DNA of 64,000 nucleotides from Exophiala sp. HKRS030 (taxonomy: Eukaryota; Ascomycota; Eurotiomycetes; Chaetothyriales; Herpotrichiellaceae). This document shows positions 1-11,300 of the stretch, piece by piece. The stretch's first letter is position 1; each line of letters starts with the position of its first letter. The stretch is from positions 4,402,001 through 4,466,000 of the forward strand of contig JAHWDD010000001.1 in NCBI GenBank assembly GCA_023897205.1, given 5' to 3'. Under the pieces are notes generated by a model. That model saw nothing but the letters and a program-made list of their open reading frames with translations, did not search any database and was not told the origin of the DNA. The position numbers were made by a program, and so were the translations under genes.

Positions 1-367
1 AGCAGAAGTGAGGTCACTTGCACTTACTGGAATTTTGCAAAGGCATGTGATCCAATTTCTAGACATATATAGAATCCCTCGTCTCCATCTCTGTAACCTA
101 AATCTTACCACCATCCACCAATTGAGGGGTTTCCTCGAATCTACCAAGTCCATTCGTAAAGAAAAACCTGGTCAAATGACGCCATGCCTTCAAATTTGAA
201 CGTACTCGGTGTGCGGGATGCTGAGCCTCGAGGTAAGCTGATGGTTACCGGCCAGAGAAGTCGAGAAGCATTGACGTTGTCAGACAAAGCCGCAAAGGAC
301 AGAAGAAATCAACAGCAACAATCATCTGTCAAGAAACGGAAGTACAAAGGTAGGCCATCCTTCGGGA
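1..367. other. Leader region before the Hsp70-like gene
   Basis: No complete gene is recognised here. A reading frame from the ATG at 184 to a stop just after 384 contains a basic, Gln-rich stretch (KKRKYK) and could be an upstream exon or upstream ORF of the Hsp70-like gene. The donors I tried (about 231 and 349) do not join in phase to the next exon with a convincing acceptor, so I leave it unassigned. Confidence 0.4.
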
Positions 368-2619
368 ATGTATTTTCGCGAGCCTAATGCTGGAGCAGCC
401 GCGGAGCTCACTGTTGAGGAGAAAGAGTCCAAACGTCGACGGAGAGAGGAACGAAAGGAGCGCAAAGCGGCCGAGGCAAGAAACTTGATCATGGTGGCTA
501 TCGATTTCGGGACCACCTATTCCGGGATAGCCTGGTGCAGTACCAGGAAGACCTGGAATGATATTGTGGTGATCAATCGCTGGAATGGTGGTCCTTGCGA
601 CAACACGGAAAAGGTGCCAACCCGGATCGCATACTCTTCAGAGAATGACTTTCACGAGGACAAATGGGGCTACGCACCTAAAGCAGGATCCAAGATCTGT
701 CAATGGTTCAAGCTTCTTCTGGACGCGAAATTCAAAAGAACGGACTTTGATGATGCTCGTCTCAGCATGGCTCTGGGTAGCCGGATCATGCGTATACCGG
801 AAAACAAGAGCGCGCAGAGAGTGTCGAGTGACTTCTTGAGATATCTGTATCGACATCTGTTGCAGGCCATCGAGCTGGAGCTGGGCCCGACTTTGGTCGA
901 ACAAACCATCTTCCGCTTTGTGATCACCCATCCGGCAACATGGTCAAACGCCGCTCGTCAAGCCACCCGCCAAGCTTCTGAAGGCGCTGGCTTTGGTTCC
1001 AGAATGGGAGATGACATTGTGATGATTGCAGAACCAGAGGCAGCTGCAATATGCGCCATCACCGAGACCAACTCCAAATTCCACACAGAACCCTTCCAGG
1101 TGAGTGAGGTGAGTGAGCCACACCGTCTTTATCAAGCCAAGCTGACGTGTAGGAGCAAAACACCTGTACCATGATTGTGGATATTGGAGGCGGCACAATC
1201 GACGGCTGCACGTACCGTATTGTGAGAACACAGCCACTTCGACTGGAAGAAGCTGCTGTTGGTGAAGGTCCGCTCCCATTTGCACTCAATGCCCGAGCAA
1301 GGCACTAATTATGTTCATTTAGGTGCCAAGGCCGGGGGAACCAGTGTTGACAGGTCGTTACATGAATTCATGCACCATTGCTTCGGCATAGCATTCGAGA
1401 GCTTGCCTGTGGAGAAGGTAGGCGCAGGAAGCAAGTTCATGGAGGCATTCGAAATCCTCAAACGCCAGTTCACAGGTGACTTCGACGAAGATACACGTTA
1501 TGAGCTTCCACTCAAGATGTGCAAGTTGGACAAGACCGATGGTAGGGTGACAAATCATTATGACTTCGACGAAGATACTGTCATGTTGACCGGGTATGTG
1601 CATCCAAGTAGAAGGCCTGTGATATTCACTGATAGCTTCAAGCGAGGAGATGGAGGAGTTCTTTGAAACGATGCTGGAGAGCACGTTCGACCTTATCCGC
1701 AACCAGCTGCAAAAGACCAAAAATTCGAACGAGCCTGCTGTCCAGGTGAGTACTGCAAAAGCTTGCCCAAGCCAGAACTAATACGAGCTAGAAACTAATC
1801 CTCTGTGGAGGAATGGGTTCAAGCCCGTATGTTCAGAGAAAAGTACGCGAATTCATCAATGAGGAGCTGGAAGAGGACATAGAGCTGGTGGTTCCCACAC
1901 GCCCGTGGTCCGCTATATGCAGAGGCGCCGTCATCAGTGCGTTAGAAAAGCATATCGTGGCTTTCCGAAGTTGTCGAGAGCATCTCGGATTCTCGGTTCA
2001 TCAAAAATGGGATGCAAGCAAACATTTCGAGAGTGACCGGTATCAATGTCCCATCCTGGGATCCCGAGCAAAAAATCAAATGCGATGGCATGTCCAAAAA
2101 GTAAGTCGCCATCGATGCAACTACATCAGCGGCTCACACATTTCAGAACGACAAAATCTCGCCCAACTTTAAGTGTGGCATCGACTGCTATGTTGTCGTG
2201 CACGGTACCAACTTGGCCAAATCTGAATATGTGGTATACCAAGACTTGTATGGCAGTCAGGAAGACAGCGCACCGAGTCGCATAGACAATCCTCTTCCAG
2301 AGTCAGGTATGGGATGCCACGGTTTTGATGTCTCGCAGACAGGTCTGGCTAACTTCGGGCAGGACCTATATACAAGGTGGGCAATATCAAAATTGACTTG
2401 ACCAAGTATGTGAAGGAGGAACGAAACCGGCTCATTGATGAAGGCGAAAAGGTTCCTCGTCGTATGGATATCGATCTCACTCTGGAGATGACTCTCGGAT
2501 CTGACAAAGGCGTCCTTACCGTCACCGCGAAGAAAGGCCGGAAAAAGTTTGGAAAAGCACAGATCGAATTCGACCCGGACCCAGCATTTGACGGCACGTT
2601 GGTATCGAGCGCGGCATAG
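368..2619 (+). CDS. Hsp70-like (actin-fold ATPase) protein
   Basis: A divergent Hsp70-family ATPase, probably a soluble chaperone-like protein. I read seven exons: 368-1099, 1153-1261, 1323-1593, 1643-1745, 1792-2100, 2147-2306 and 2363-2619, giving 646 residues if it starts at 368. Phosphate loop 1 is AIDFGTTYSGIAW just after Met42, and the second nucleotide motif IVDIGGGTID follows in exon 2. The adenosine-side motif LILCGGMGSSPYVQ opens exon 5. The C-terminal half lacks a recognisable DnaK substrate domain and EEVD tail, as in the large fungal 'Hsp70-like' family. The start is uncertain: Met42 (position 491), immediately before the first motif, is an alternative, and the residues before it are very Arg/Lys/Glu-rich. 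The exon 2 donor could instead be at 1268, also in frame. Substrate unknown. Confidence 0.8.
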
Positions 2620-2926
2620 AACAACAACAAGCAGCAGGCGATTCGGGAGATGGTGAGAAACGGAAATGGAGGTAGAATGATTCAGAGTGAAAAGGTGCGA
2701 AGAAAGATCCAGAGGGATAGATATTATTGCATGAGGTTGGAATTGGAACTTGGAGCAGTGGAGTTGATGCGCAGCAAGTTTATGCTACAATCACGTGCTT
2801 GGTGGACGAGCCGCGTTCATTTTGTCAAGACTACAGCGAAGCCGTCGTTTGGCACAGCCGACAATCAGGAGCCTCTCTTCTCCATACAATGATAGATTCT
2901 CATTCCAAATCCCCAGATGCACTGTG
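2620..2926. other. Intergenic, no gene recognised
   Basis: A short spacer between two plus-strand genes. It would hold the 3' end of the Hsp70-like transcript and the promoter of the DUF1746 gene. An open frame runs through its end into the next gene, but only from a non-ATG start at 2795. Confidence 0.5.
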
Positions 2927-3700
2927 ATGAACAATGACAGCGCTCTGAACTCCGAGCGCAGTCTGCGCGTGGCCGACTCGAAGAATGACTATCTGCGGTC
3001 TCTACTCAGAACCCTCGACGCCATCATCTTCATCCAGATAGGCATCACCTACCTATCCGACAATCTCACCCTCCTTTTGATCCTCCGTGCCATCTCACAA
3101 GTTGTCCATGTCCAATATCGACCGACAGGACTGCAGCTTGCACCTGCGCTCTTCGTCAGTGCCGTGTGCTTCGTCTCACATCTGTTCTGGACCCGAAGTG
3201 GCGTAAAACACACACATGGGGGATTGATCATTGACTTCGTTGGAGAACTTCCGCCCTCAAAATTGAGGCTGCTATTGTTAGACGTCGTGGTTTTGGTTAT
3301 GCAACTCCTCATGCTGGTCGTGGGTTATCAAAAACAACTCGCTTTAGGCCACGCGCAACCACAACCCGATGCAAGCCCACGACAGGACATTGAAGCCGAG
3401 GAAGAAGGGCGGCTTACGTCGAGTGTCCGGGAATCGCAAGCAGACGGTGAAGAGGAGGGTATAGAGTTACAAAGTTTACTACCTAATGGTGCTGAAGTGG
3501 AGCATGGCTCATCAACACCTCCGAGGAAACCAACCACTGAAGAAGCCGATTTGATCGTGCTGGATATGAAGGCAGGATTGACTGCTCTTTTCAGAAAACC
3601 ACTGCAGCCCAATTCACATGCTGTGGAAGATCCCGCAATGCGTGCCGGGTTGGCAAATGTCCTATCTCGAGTTGCTGCTGCTCATGCGCGGGCTACGTGA
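2927..3700 (+). CDS. DUF1746 membrane protein (Dsc4/Vld1-like)
   Basis: A 257-residue fungal DUF1746 protein encoded by one exon. In yeasts the proteins with this domain (S. pombe Dsc4, S. cerevisiae Vld1) are subunits of the Golgi/endosome Dsc (Tul1) E3 ubiquitin ligase and help decide where the complex sits; that role here is inferred from the family. The N-terminal 140 residues contain about three hydrophobic segments: IIFIQIGITYL plus NLTLLLILRAI, ALFVSAVCFVSHLF, and LRLLLLDVVVLVMQLLMLVV. The remainder is an acidic, Ser/Gln-rich cytosolic tail. I chose the ATG at 2927 (MNNDSALNSE) because the frame upstream only begins at a non-ATG codon. No intron is needed. Confidence 0.75.
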   Translation: MNNDSALNSERSLRVADSKNDYLRSLLRTLDAIIFIQIGITYLSDNLTLLLILRAISQVVHVQYRPTGLQLAPALFVSAVCFVSHLFWTRSGVKHTHGGLIIDFVGELPPSKLRLLLLDVVVLVMQLLMLVVGYQKQLALGHAQPQPDASPRQDIEAEEEGRLTSSVRESQADGEEEGIELQSLLPNGAEVEHGSSTPPRKPTTEEADLIVLDMKAGLTALFRKPLQPNSHAVEDPAMRAGLANVLSRVAAAHARAT

Positions 3701-4116
3701 TGGTTGAATGCTGTCATTATCTATGCGACCTATGACATACGGTACCTAGGGTTGCTGAAGAGATGCTAGCCACATATAACTTGCGCCCTGCTTACTTCGT
3801 TTTGTACAATACACAAGCTCAAGGGCCGTAAATGGCACTACTCGCACTTCTGCCTTCACTCTATTTGTCTGGATTCATTCTTACTAAGACATGCAATGAT
3901 TTCGTATGGGGCATCCGTGTATATGATTGTTAAAAAAGTAAATAGGAGAACTTGGACATCACTCGTGCCTGATGCATCTCTACAACTCTCGGCGCTCTGT
4001 TGTCACTGTGCCCCACCGAACATTATACAGTGGAGCATGCGGCATATCATCTCCTTCAACATACAAACCAGCCTCAACGTTGTACATGTTGCCCTTCTTC
4101 GCCGTGCAGCAACAAG
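3701..4116. other. Intergenic region upstream of clpP
   Basis: Holds the 3' end of the DUF1746 gene and the promoter and leader of the ClpP gene. No further gene is supported; overlapping short frames at 3896-4253 are read through the ClpP presequence in other frames. Confidence 0.5.
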
Positions 4117-4931
4117 ATGCGTCAGCTACTCCGAGCAGCCCCAAGGCTCTCATCGCGTCTTCCTGCCCAAACATGCTGCGCGAGTCTTCAAAATGGCCAA
4201 CAACGGCGGCAATACTCGAGGCCGCAACAACCAACCAACAGTTGGCTGCGTAAGTTAATGTCTCTGTTCAATGAGTTCAAGTACGGGGGTGGTTGTCTGA
4301 CAAAACGAACAAACCAGCCATTCCATTCGTGACTGAGACCCTGGCCGGAATGAGCCACACCACGGACCTGTTTTCACGACTTTTGAAAGAGCGGATAGTG
4401 GCCGTCTACGGCGAAGTTGACGACCGAATGGCAGCCACCGTCACCGCATCTCTCCTCTACCTCGAAGCCGAAAGCGACCGACCCATCTCGATGTACATCA
4501 ACTCCCCAGGCGGGTCGGTGACCGCCGGACTGGCGATTTATGACTGCATGCAATACATTGTGCCGGAAGTCTCGACCTTGGTCTTGGGACAGGCAGCGTC
4601 CATGGGGAGTTTGCTTCTGGCCGGAGGGCAAGCCGGACGCCGTTACGCCCTCCCTCACTCGAGTATAATGCTTCATCAACCCAGTGGCGGTCACTATGGC
4701 ACTGCTGCAGACATAGCCATCCACGCGAAGGAAATCCTCCGGATACGAACTCAGCTGAACAAGATCTATGAGAAACATTTGACCGGCAAGACGAAGATGA
4801 CGATAGATGATATCGAGAAGATGATGGAACGTGATCATTTTGTGAGTGCCGAAGAAGCTCTCGAGTTGGGTGTTGTCGATGAGATTTTGGGCAGCCGAAA
4901 GAAAAAGGCAGAAGAAAAGGAAGACAAATGA
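4117..4931 (+). CDS. clpP: Mitochondrial ClpP protease proteolytic subunit
   Basis: Serine peptidase of the mitochondrial matrix. ClpP forms two stacked heptameric rings and works with the ClpX unfoldase on misfolded matrix proteins. Two exons, 4117-4249 and 4318-4931, give 248 residues. The first 44 residues (MRQLLRAAPRLSSRL...) are Arg-rich, without acidic residues, and look like a mitochondrial presequence; the mature part begins near PIPFVTET. The catalytic triad is visible: Ser139 in GQAASMGS, His164 in SIMLHQP and Asp217 in MERDHF. The Gly-rich hinge motif NSPGGSVTAG is also present, and the Lys/Glu-rich tail is typical of mitochondrial forms. An intron-less reading would start at a TTG at 4293 and lose the presequence, so I prefer the spliced model. 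Confidence 0.95.
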
Positions 4932-5581
4932 AAAGACAAACACGACGATATAAGAAACCCAAACCAAGATACTCCGAGAATATCTCCCAGAAGCAGGACA
5001 CAACACGGCACCATGAGTGGTATAAACGGGCAGGGCAAATGCTGTGTAAGATTATGCCAAAAATAGGTTGTTTACGACCCTACACCTTCATGTACAACAA
5101 ATACGCCCCCCACTTCCGGCACCGAGCGTGCTTCGGGGGACTCGATTGGAAACATCACTCGTCCATTGAATCGAGCTGGGGAGGACATGGTGCATCAGCG
5201 ATGCGACGGCTTCCGAGGTTTAGGGAATGGAAGAACCGAACCCAGTCGGGGGTTCATAAGGAGGATATCACTCCATTCAATCTGTGATTTTAAAACAGAT
5301 AAAACACTTCTCAATCCCGGTTTTTGAAAATCCTCCAGACTCGTCAATCAAGATCCATGACACCACGTATACACCATTGTTGTCTGTAGTGTAGTATTTT
5401 GTCTCACTTTTGTCACTTCTCTTGTCCCTTGTACACCACAGCCTCGTCCGACATCTCAAGTTCTTGGCAAGGCTCCCTCTTCCCACGAGGCTGATATCAA
5501 TCAATGCAACCATTGACAATTGACATGTTTCCTTTTGTACTTGTACAATGTTTGAACCCCTGTTGAAGTAAAGCCACCAAA
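4932..5581. other. Intergenic, no gene recognised
   Basis: Contains the 3' flank of clpP and the promoter of the cytidine deaminase gene. Short frames on both strands show no family resemblance. No repeat or RNA structure was noticed. Confidence 0.5.
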
Positions 5582-6191
5582 ATGTCTACACGATCCTCTC
5601 TCCAACCACTATCAAAGGAAGAACTCAAGACTCTCGCCACCAAAGCCATCGACGCAAAAGAATATGCATATTGTGAGTTCCCTTTATGAACGACTGCCTT
5701 TTTGTAGGGATGGAATGTGTTTCGTAGTCTCAACTCGAACCCCCCAGAACTGTATATCCAGACTCTTCGTGTCAATACTAACGCCGGGTTAAAAAAACAA
5801 AGGTCCATATTCCAACTTCCGAGTCGGGGCGTGCGTCCTTTTGTCTGACGGGACTTACCACACCGGAGCCAACGTCGAAGTGGCCAGTACTCCAGTTGGA
5901 ATTTGCGCTGAACGTTGCGCCATCGCTCCCATAGTGGCATCCCTGAAAAGACCAGCCATGCCGACCCTCAGGGCCATAGCGGTAGCCACCGACATATCAC
6001 CTCCCGCGAGTCCTTGTGGAATGTGTAGACAATTCATCAACGAGTTTGCGACGACCAAAGATCTACCGATTTATATGTACGGTAAGGATGGGATTGACCA
6101 GGGCGGCGACGGCAAAGGTGTCGTGATGATGACCATCGGGGAACTGTTACCCATGAGTTTTGGTCCAAACGACATGGATAGAAATCGTTGA
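5582..6191 (+). CDS. Cytidine deaminase
   Basis: Zinc-dependent pyrimidine salvage enzyme that deaminates cytidine and deoxycytidine to uridine and deoxyuridine in the cytosol. Two exons, 5582-5672 and 5803-6191, give 159 residues, the usual size for the small homotetrameric class. The junction restores the family motif YCPYSNFRVGA at residues 30-40. The zinc site is complete: Cys65 and catalytic Glu67 in ICAERC, and Cys102 and Cys105 in PCGMC. The 130 bp intron is somewhat long for this window. The gene is convergent with the DUF89 gene, whose stop lies about 160 bp away. Confidence 0.93.
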
Positions 6192-6354
6192 TTCTGCTTT
6201 GATGAACATGAGTATATCATACGTATCCACGGCATCGGACTCATCATCATCACTTCCTAAACAAAGTGTCTATTTCTATTCTTTTTCGTCTTCTTTCCAT
6301 TTCGTTGGACTTTGTATCCTCAGGCTGAGACCTAGTACTTCTCGTACTCCAAGG

Positions 6355-7884
6355 CTAAGTCGTGCCTTTACCATCACTGAATTGTACAACTGCCCATTTA
6401 CCACTCCAAGCCCATTTTCTCGCTCCCGAATCACCACCACCACCTTCCATGGCACGGATTTCTTCGTCTTTACCATTTGGTAATCCGACCACCACATCTG
6501 CCTTGCACGTACGTAATGCGAGAACCCTCAATCCTGAACCAGGACCGAGTGGACCGATGGCGTCGGTGAATGGTGTCGTCGGTTGCCATGTTGCCTGAAG
6601 AAAGAAAATCAGTCATCAGCCCGTCACATTCGCATATCAACAAGGGAAACAACATACGTCACCGGTCAATTTTCGATAATTCAAATCCCCTTTGAACACG
6701 ACCAACTCACTTTCCCTCAAATCCTCAAGGACCTCGGGGGCGATTTTTGGCATCCGCCAAAAACTACCCGCGTGAGTCCAGAATCGATTGGGGCGTAAAA
6801 TCAACTTCCCATCTTCGTGTAGATTCTTCCAATCTTCAAACAAGAATTTGATGTCACTCTCTTGTTGTTCCGTCAACCCTTTACTCTCGGTTTCGGACGA
6901 AGCGTAAAATGTCGCCGGATCCCTCATGGCGTCCAACAAAGCAGCAAAGTCCCCGGGGACAACGTCACTCACGAACCAAGGCATACTTTTGGGGTGCAAA
7001 ACCACCTCGGTCGCCAAACCCACCGCGACCAGATACCCCGCCAGGACGAGATCGACGAACAATTCGAACCCGGCGTTGTCCAGCACGATATCCACTCGTC
7101 TGTTTTGGTGGCCTTCCCTCTCGGCGCGCTTGAGAACGTCGAAAGCCTTTCCCAGATCGTTGACGATGACATTCTTCTCACTCTCCCTGCGAGCCTGGCT
7201 CCCCTGCAACTTTTGAATGTCCTCGTAGGTCAACGTGGTGAGCAAACTCAGGTCGGTGGCGTTCCCCCACAGACAAATCTCGGCCATCTCGACGAACAGC
7301 GTCTTTTCCGCCTCGGCCTCGTCGCTCTCGTCCCCCGCGGCCAGTAGGTGACGATGGTCCTCGCTTCCTTTTATCTGGGCGATGATTTCACGGTACCTCG
7401 TGGCCAACTCGAGCACGGCGTTCCGACTGGACCGGAAGGTGTCCATCTTTTGCCTGGCAAACGGGTCGTAACCCTTCCACGCCGCCGTCCTGGCCGTGCT
7501 GAACAGCACCCCGATGCGCCGGTACAGGTAACACTCGCCGTACAGCCATTCGACGCCGTGCCACTTGACCACCCCTCCGCCCGACTCGCGGCCCCTCGCG
7601 GCCAATTCGTCATTGTAGAGTCCCACGTCGGCTTGGCCGTCGTCGCCGATCTCGACGAGAGCCCGGTCGTGCTGCAACTCGTACTTGAGACTGCCCAAGC
7701 TCGAGATAATCCGCTTGCCCTCTGCGACGGCGTCCTCGGCGTCGCCGGGCAGAGCAGATACGCTCCTCGTGACGTCGTCAATGGCGCCCGTGATGATGGC
7801 GGGCCATCTCTCCCGTGCCGATTTGTACGCGAAACTCGTCGGGTCCGAAGTTTGGTATTTTGGGATTGGTGGGTCGAGATCCAT
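6355..7884 (-). CDS. DUF89/ARMT1-family damage-control phosphatase
   Basis: Metal-dependent phosphatase of the DUF89 family, relatives of human ARMT1 and yeast YMR027W, which remove phosphate from damaged or surplus phosphometabolites such as fructose 1-phosphate. Two exons on the minus strand, 7884-6658 and 6594-6355, give 488 residues. The family core is visible in VDIVLDNAGFELFVDL (metal-binding Asp-Asn), HPKSMPWFVSDV and the C-terminal LALRTCKADVVVGL, which lies wholly in the second exon. Without splicing, the frame ends after GDVCCFPC and would lack this conserved C-terminus, so the intron (donor GTATGT at 6657) is well supported. The gene follows the Laa1-like gene on the same strand. 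Confidence 0.9.
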
Positions 7885-8337
7885 GCTGGAGAGAAAAAGA
7901 GCACCGTTTTGACCTCTGTCTTTTCTCTACCGATCTATGTTGGAAATCCCCAAGTCGACTTTTCTTTGGCCCCTTGAATTTCGTTCCCCTCGAACGTATG
8001 AATAACCGTACTGCGAGTGCTCAATGTCTATGAGTAAATCCAAGTCAGAAACGGAAAGTCAAAGGTTGGTTGAGATTTGGAAGTCGACAACATATCGTTC
8101 AGCCTTGCCGAGAACAGAATTGTCGGCCTCAATACTGTGTACGGAACTAGTTCCAAAGCATCTTCCCGACTCTCAATCTATTGGCCATTTTTCCTCGACG
8201 AGGCTGCGCATCATTAGATTGAGACTAGACGTACAAGGACACCGTTCAAAAGGAAACAAAAAAACAGGAATTCGATTTTGTTCCTTTTGTTTTGTTCTAT
8301 GTTTATAACATCCTCTCAATCTATCTACATCACCAAC
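7885..8337. other. Intergenic, tandem minus-strand genes
   Basis: Promoter of the DUF89 gene and 3' flank of the Laa1-like gene, both on the minus strand. No separate gene or repeat is seen. Confidence 0.5.
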
Positions 8338-11300
8338 TTATCCAAAATCCATCCTCAGCTCAATGGCAGGTCTTGACTCAACATTATCCGTCGACGTCGT
8401 ATCTTGCTTCTTCCCGACTCCAGCAGCTCTCAGCAAGCTCTCCAGATCCGACCGTTGATCCTCATCCAATAATCCCACAGCGACCTTGAAAGCTGACTGG
8501 TCAGTTGCAACCAGCTCAAGTAATCTCGCGGCACATTCCTTGCGCACCTCTTCCGAGTTCGTACCACGCGGTACCTGTTTAGCACGAACCAGCAGTACAG
8601 GTATCAAAATCGACATGGCAGCGAATCGTCCAGGCCCCGCGAGCGTGACAACAGACGCCACAAGAGCCTGGGTCAACGGACCTTTGACAGTTTCTGGATC
8701 TTCGGCTTCGGGATCCGTCACAAATGGAACAAGTCGCCCCCAGAGTAATCTGCCGATATACTCGTCGCAAGCTGTTTTGGGGTGGGTCATGAGCAACGAT
8801 CTCAGACATCCGGCAGTGATCTTGGCGAGTCCGACATCCTGAAGACAGTCTAACATTTCCGACAGTGCACTGTCGATCAGTCCATCTTTGGCTGCAATGG
8901 CAGAGCTTGCAGTCGTAATCAAGACAGCAATGGACAGCAATGTATTCTTTGCGCAGACGATGGCGTGTTCATTTTCTCGTCGTTGGGCAACTGTCAACAC
9001 CGACAACATCCGATGCAGGCAGCCACGTACCAATCTCGACGCTGTTTCGTTGTTTGAGGACCGGATGACATCTTGCAAGAATGTTTTGAAGACGGGCATG
9101 ATGCGAGGAATCACCTCATCTTGACATACACCTGTAGCGAGGATCGTGCAATAGCTGTAAAAGATGCAGGCGTGTAGGTCCGCGCGAATGATGGATGGGA
9201 ACACAGAAGCCACATCGACGAGAGCTTGGAAAGAAAGCTGCACGAGACCGACGCTATCCTCTCCCAGTCGGCGGACGGCGGATCCAGGTGGATCTTCAAG
9301 TGTCGGGACTAGGCCCGTCAAGACCAAAATAATGATCCTTGTCAGTTCAAAGAGTTGCTCGATGTCGTCCGAGAGCTTCTCGTCACGATCCTGGCTTTTG
9401 GCGACGAGGTGGTCCATTGAGAGATTTCTGGCGATTTCCACCAAAACGCTCTGTGTGTCTCTCGTGCTGGTGAGAGCAAGTCGATCCAGAGTGTCAGTGG
9501 TTTCGGTGAAGACGGCGTCCTCATAAATAGCATTTCCAGATACTTGAGGTGTCAGGATCTTCCTCAGGGCTTGTAATATTGACAAAGCTTGAGACGGATC
9601 CTCTCGTGCTTGGGTGACCAAAGCTTCGAAAGCCAATCCGAAAAGAATGAAAAAGAATGCCACAGGCTCTTCTCGGAAACTCATATCTCTGCCTTGGACA
9701 ACGGTACCATTGGTAGAACCTTCGTCGGCAGCAGATACGCGTTTGTTGTCCAGTGCATCAAAGACCGACTCACTATCCTTCTCGACAAGAACCGCAATTG
9801 CATCGACGATACTGAGCCAGGTCTTCTGATAGAACGTCAGGCGGACTTCGCGATTGAACGATGCATATCGCTCATCCAGATTGCCTCCAACCATTTCACC
9901 TCCGAGGGTATCGGAAATTTCAGGTTCGAAGCGAAGGCCTGCAAACTCTTGCAATGAAGTCAACCAAAGAGGCGCAAGTTTGGGTATGAATGGCTGAAGA
10001 ATATCTTCTAGATAGGCTTGCTCGTGACTTGCCAGCTGCAATTGAGCCCAGCCAGACAAGATTCCCATCTTAAGCATAGCTTGGGCATTGGGACTGAGGT
10101 CCTTCAAATCGCCGATTGAAGCTTCTGGGGTCTGCTGGGTGAGGTTATCTATGCCCATTGAAAGCACCTTGAAGATGCGTCCCATGCGGTCGGCATTGGT
10201 GACGATACCAGTCGCAACAAAAGTGGCGCAAACGCCTATAGCCTCGGCGGCCAGTTCAGGAGATGAATCAGCTGCGAAGGCAGGAGTCAGAGCTGAGCTG
10301 ATTTGTGCTTGATATTGCTCTAGCAGAGAAGCTTCCAGGAAATCGGGATCCGGCGTCTTTCCGAACAACTTGAGGATCTGGTCAATAATTCTTAACCCCC
10401 AAATGCGAAGCTCGACAACATTGGCAGTTGATGCTGAAAATGCGACCCGAACCACCTCCGCGACCTTTGCTTGTAGAACTTCTTCCGCGTGAATCACCCG
10501 TTCCGCCGACATTGCTGCTTGAACAATGTCCATGGATTCGCTGAGCAACCGCATCGCAAAATCCCGAGTTTGCCAGCGAAGGAATTCTTGACCTTCTGGA
10601 ACTACTTCTGCAGCTTCCCCCTGAGCGGCGGCAGCAAAGCCAGCGACTTCCTCGTCAGCCAGATCTGGCATAGCTGTCTTGGCCGCAGCTGTAGCTGTGT
10701 GAGTAGGGGGATTTTTTGCCCGTGTCTTGGAAAGGATGCTTTGGCACTTGTCAATCCACTCGGCGGTATCAAGGAGTATGGTCTGCTGCATCCAGTTCTG
10801 CAACATGGCTTGGATAGATTGGTCTTGAGGACTATCATCCAGACGACTCCACAAGTCATCGCCCAATTTCGACGTCGCGACTCGGGCGACCTCGGAAGCA
10901 TTTCTTTTCATCAATTCGCTGAGGCCTTTGATGGCGGAAGACTGGAGCAGTTCTTCATCCGAAGAAAGATTCTCCTGCAAGTCAAGGACGTATTTTGAGA
11001 ATTGAATGTGAGCCGGTGCGTACATCATAAGGTGGCGTAAGCACTGGTAACTTTCAAATCTCAGCCGGCGTGAAGCTTCATTTTGCAGATAACCGATGAG
11101 GATCAAGATCAGATTCCGCGCTTTCGATACATCCTGCAGATCAGGGCCCATCACATTGATGATGCTGTCAACACACTGAGCCAGAGCCCAGGGTGTGAAA
11201 AGTTCTAACTCAAGATTTGAAGTTGCTTGAGATGCAGACTCCTCGTTATGGGTATCGTTGGAATAAAGCTGAGCCAGCAAGCCAAGGGTGCTTGTCGCGT

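Noticed and set aside
4293..4931. ClpP as a single exon starting at 4293
   Set aside because: The start codon would be TTG and the protein would lack its presequence; the spliced model from 4117 is in phase and restores both.
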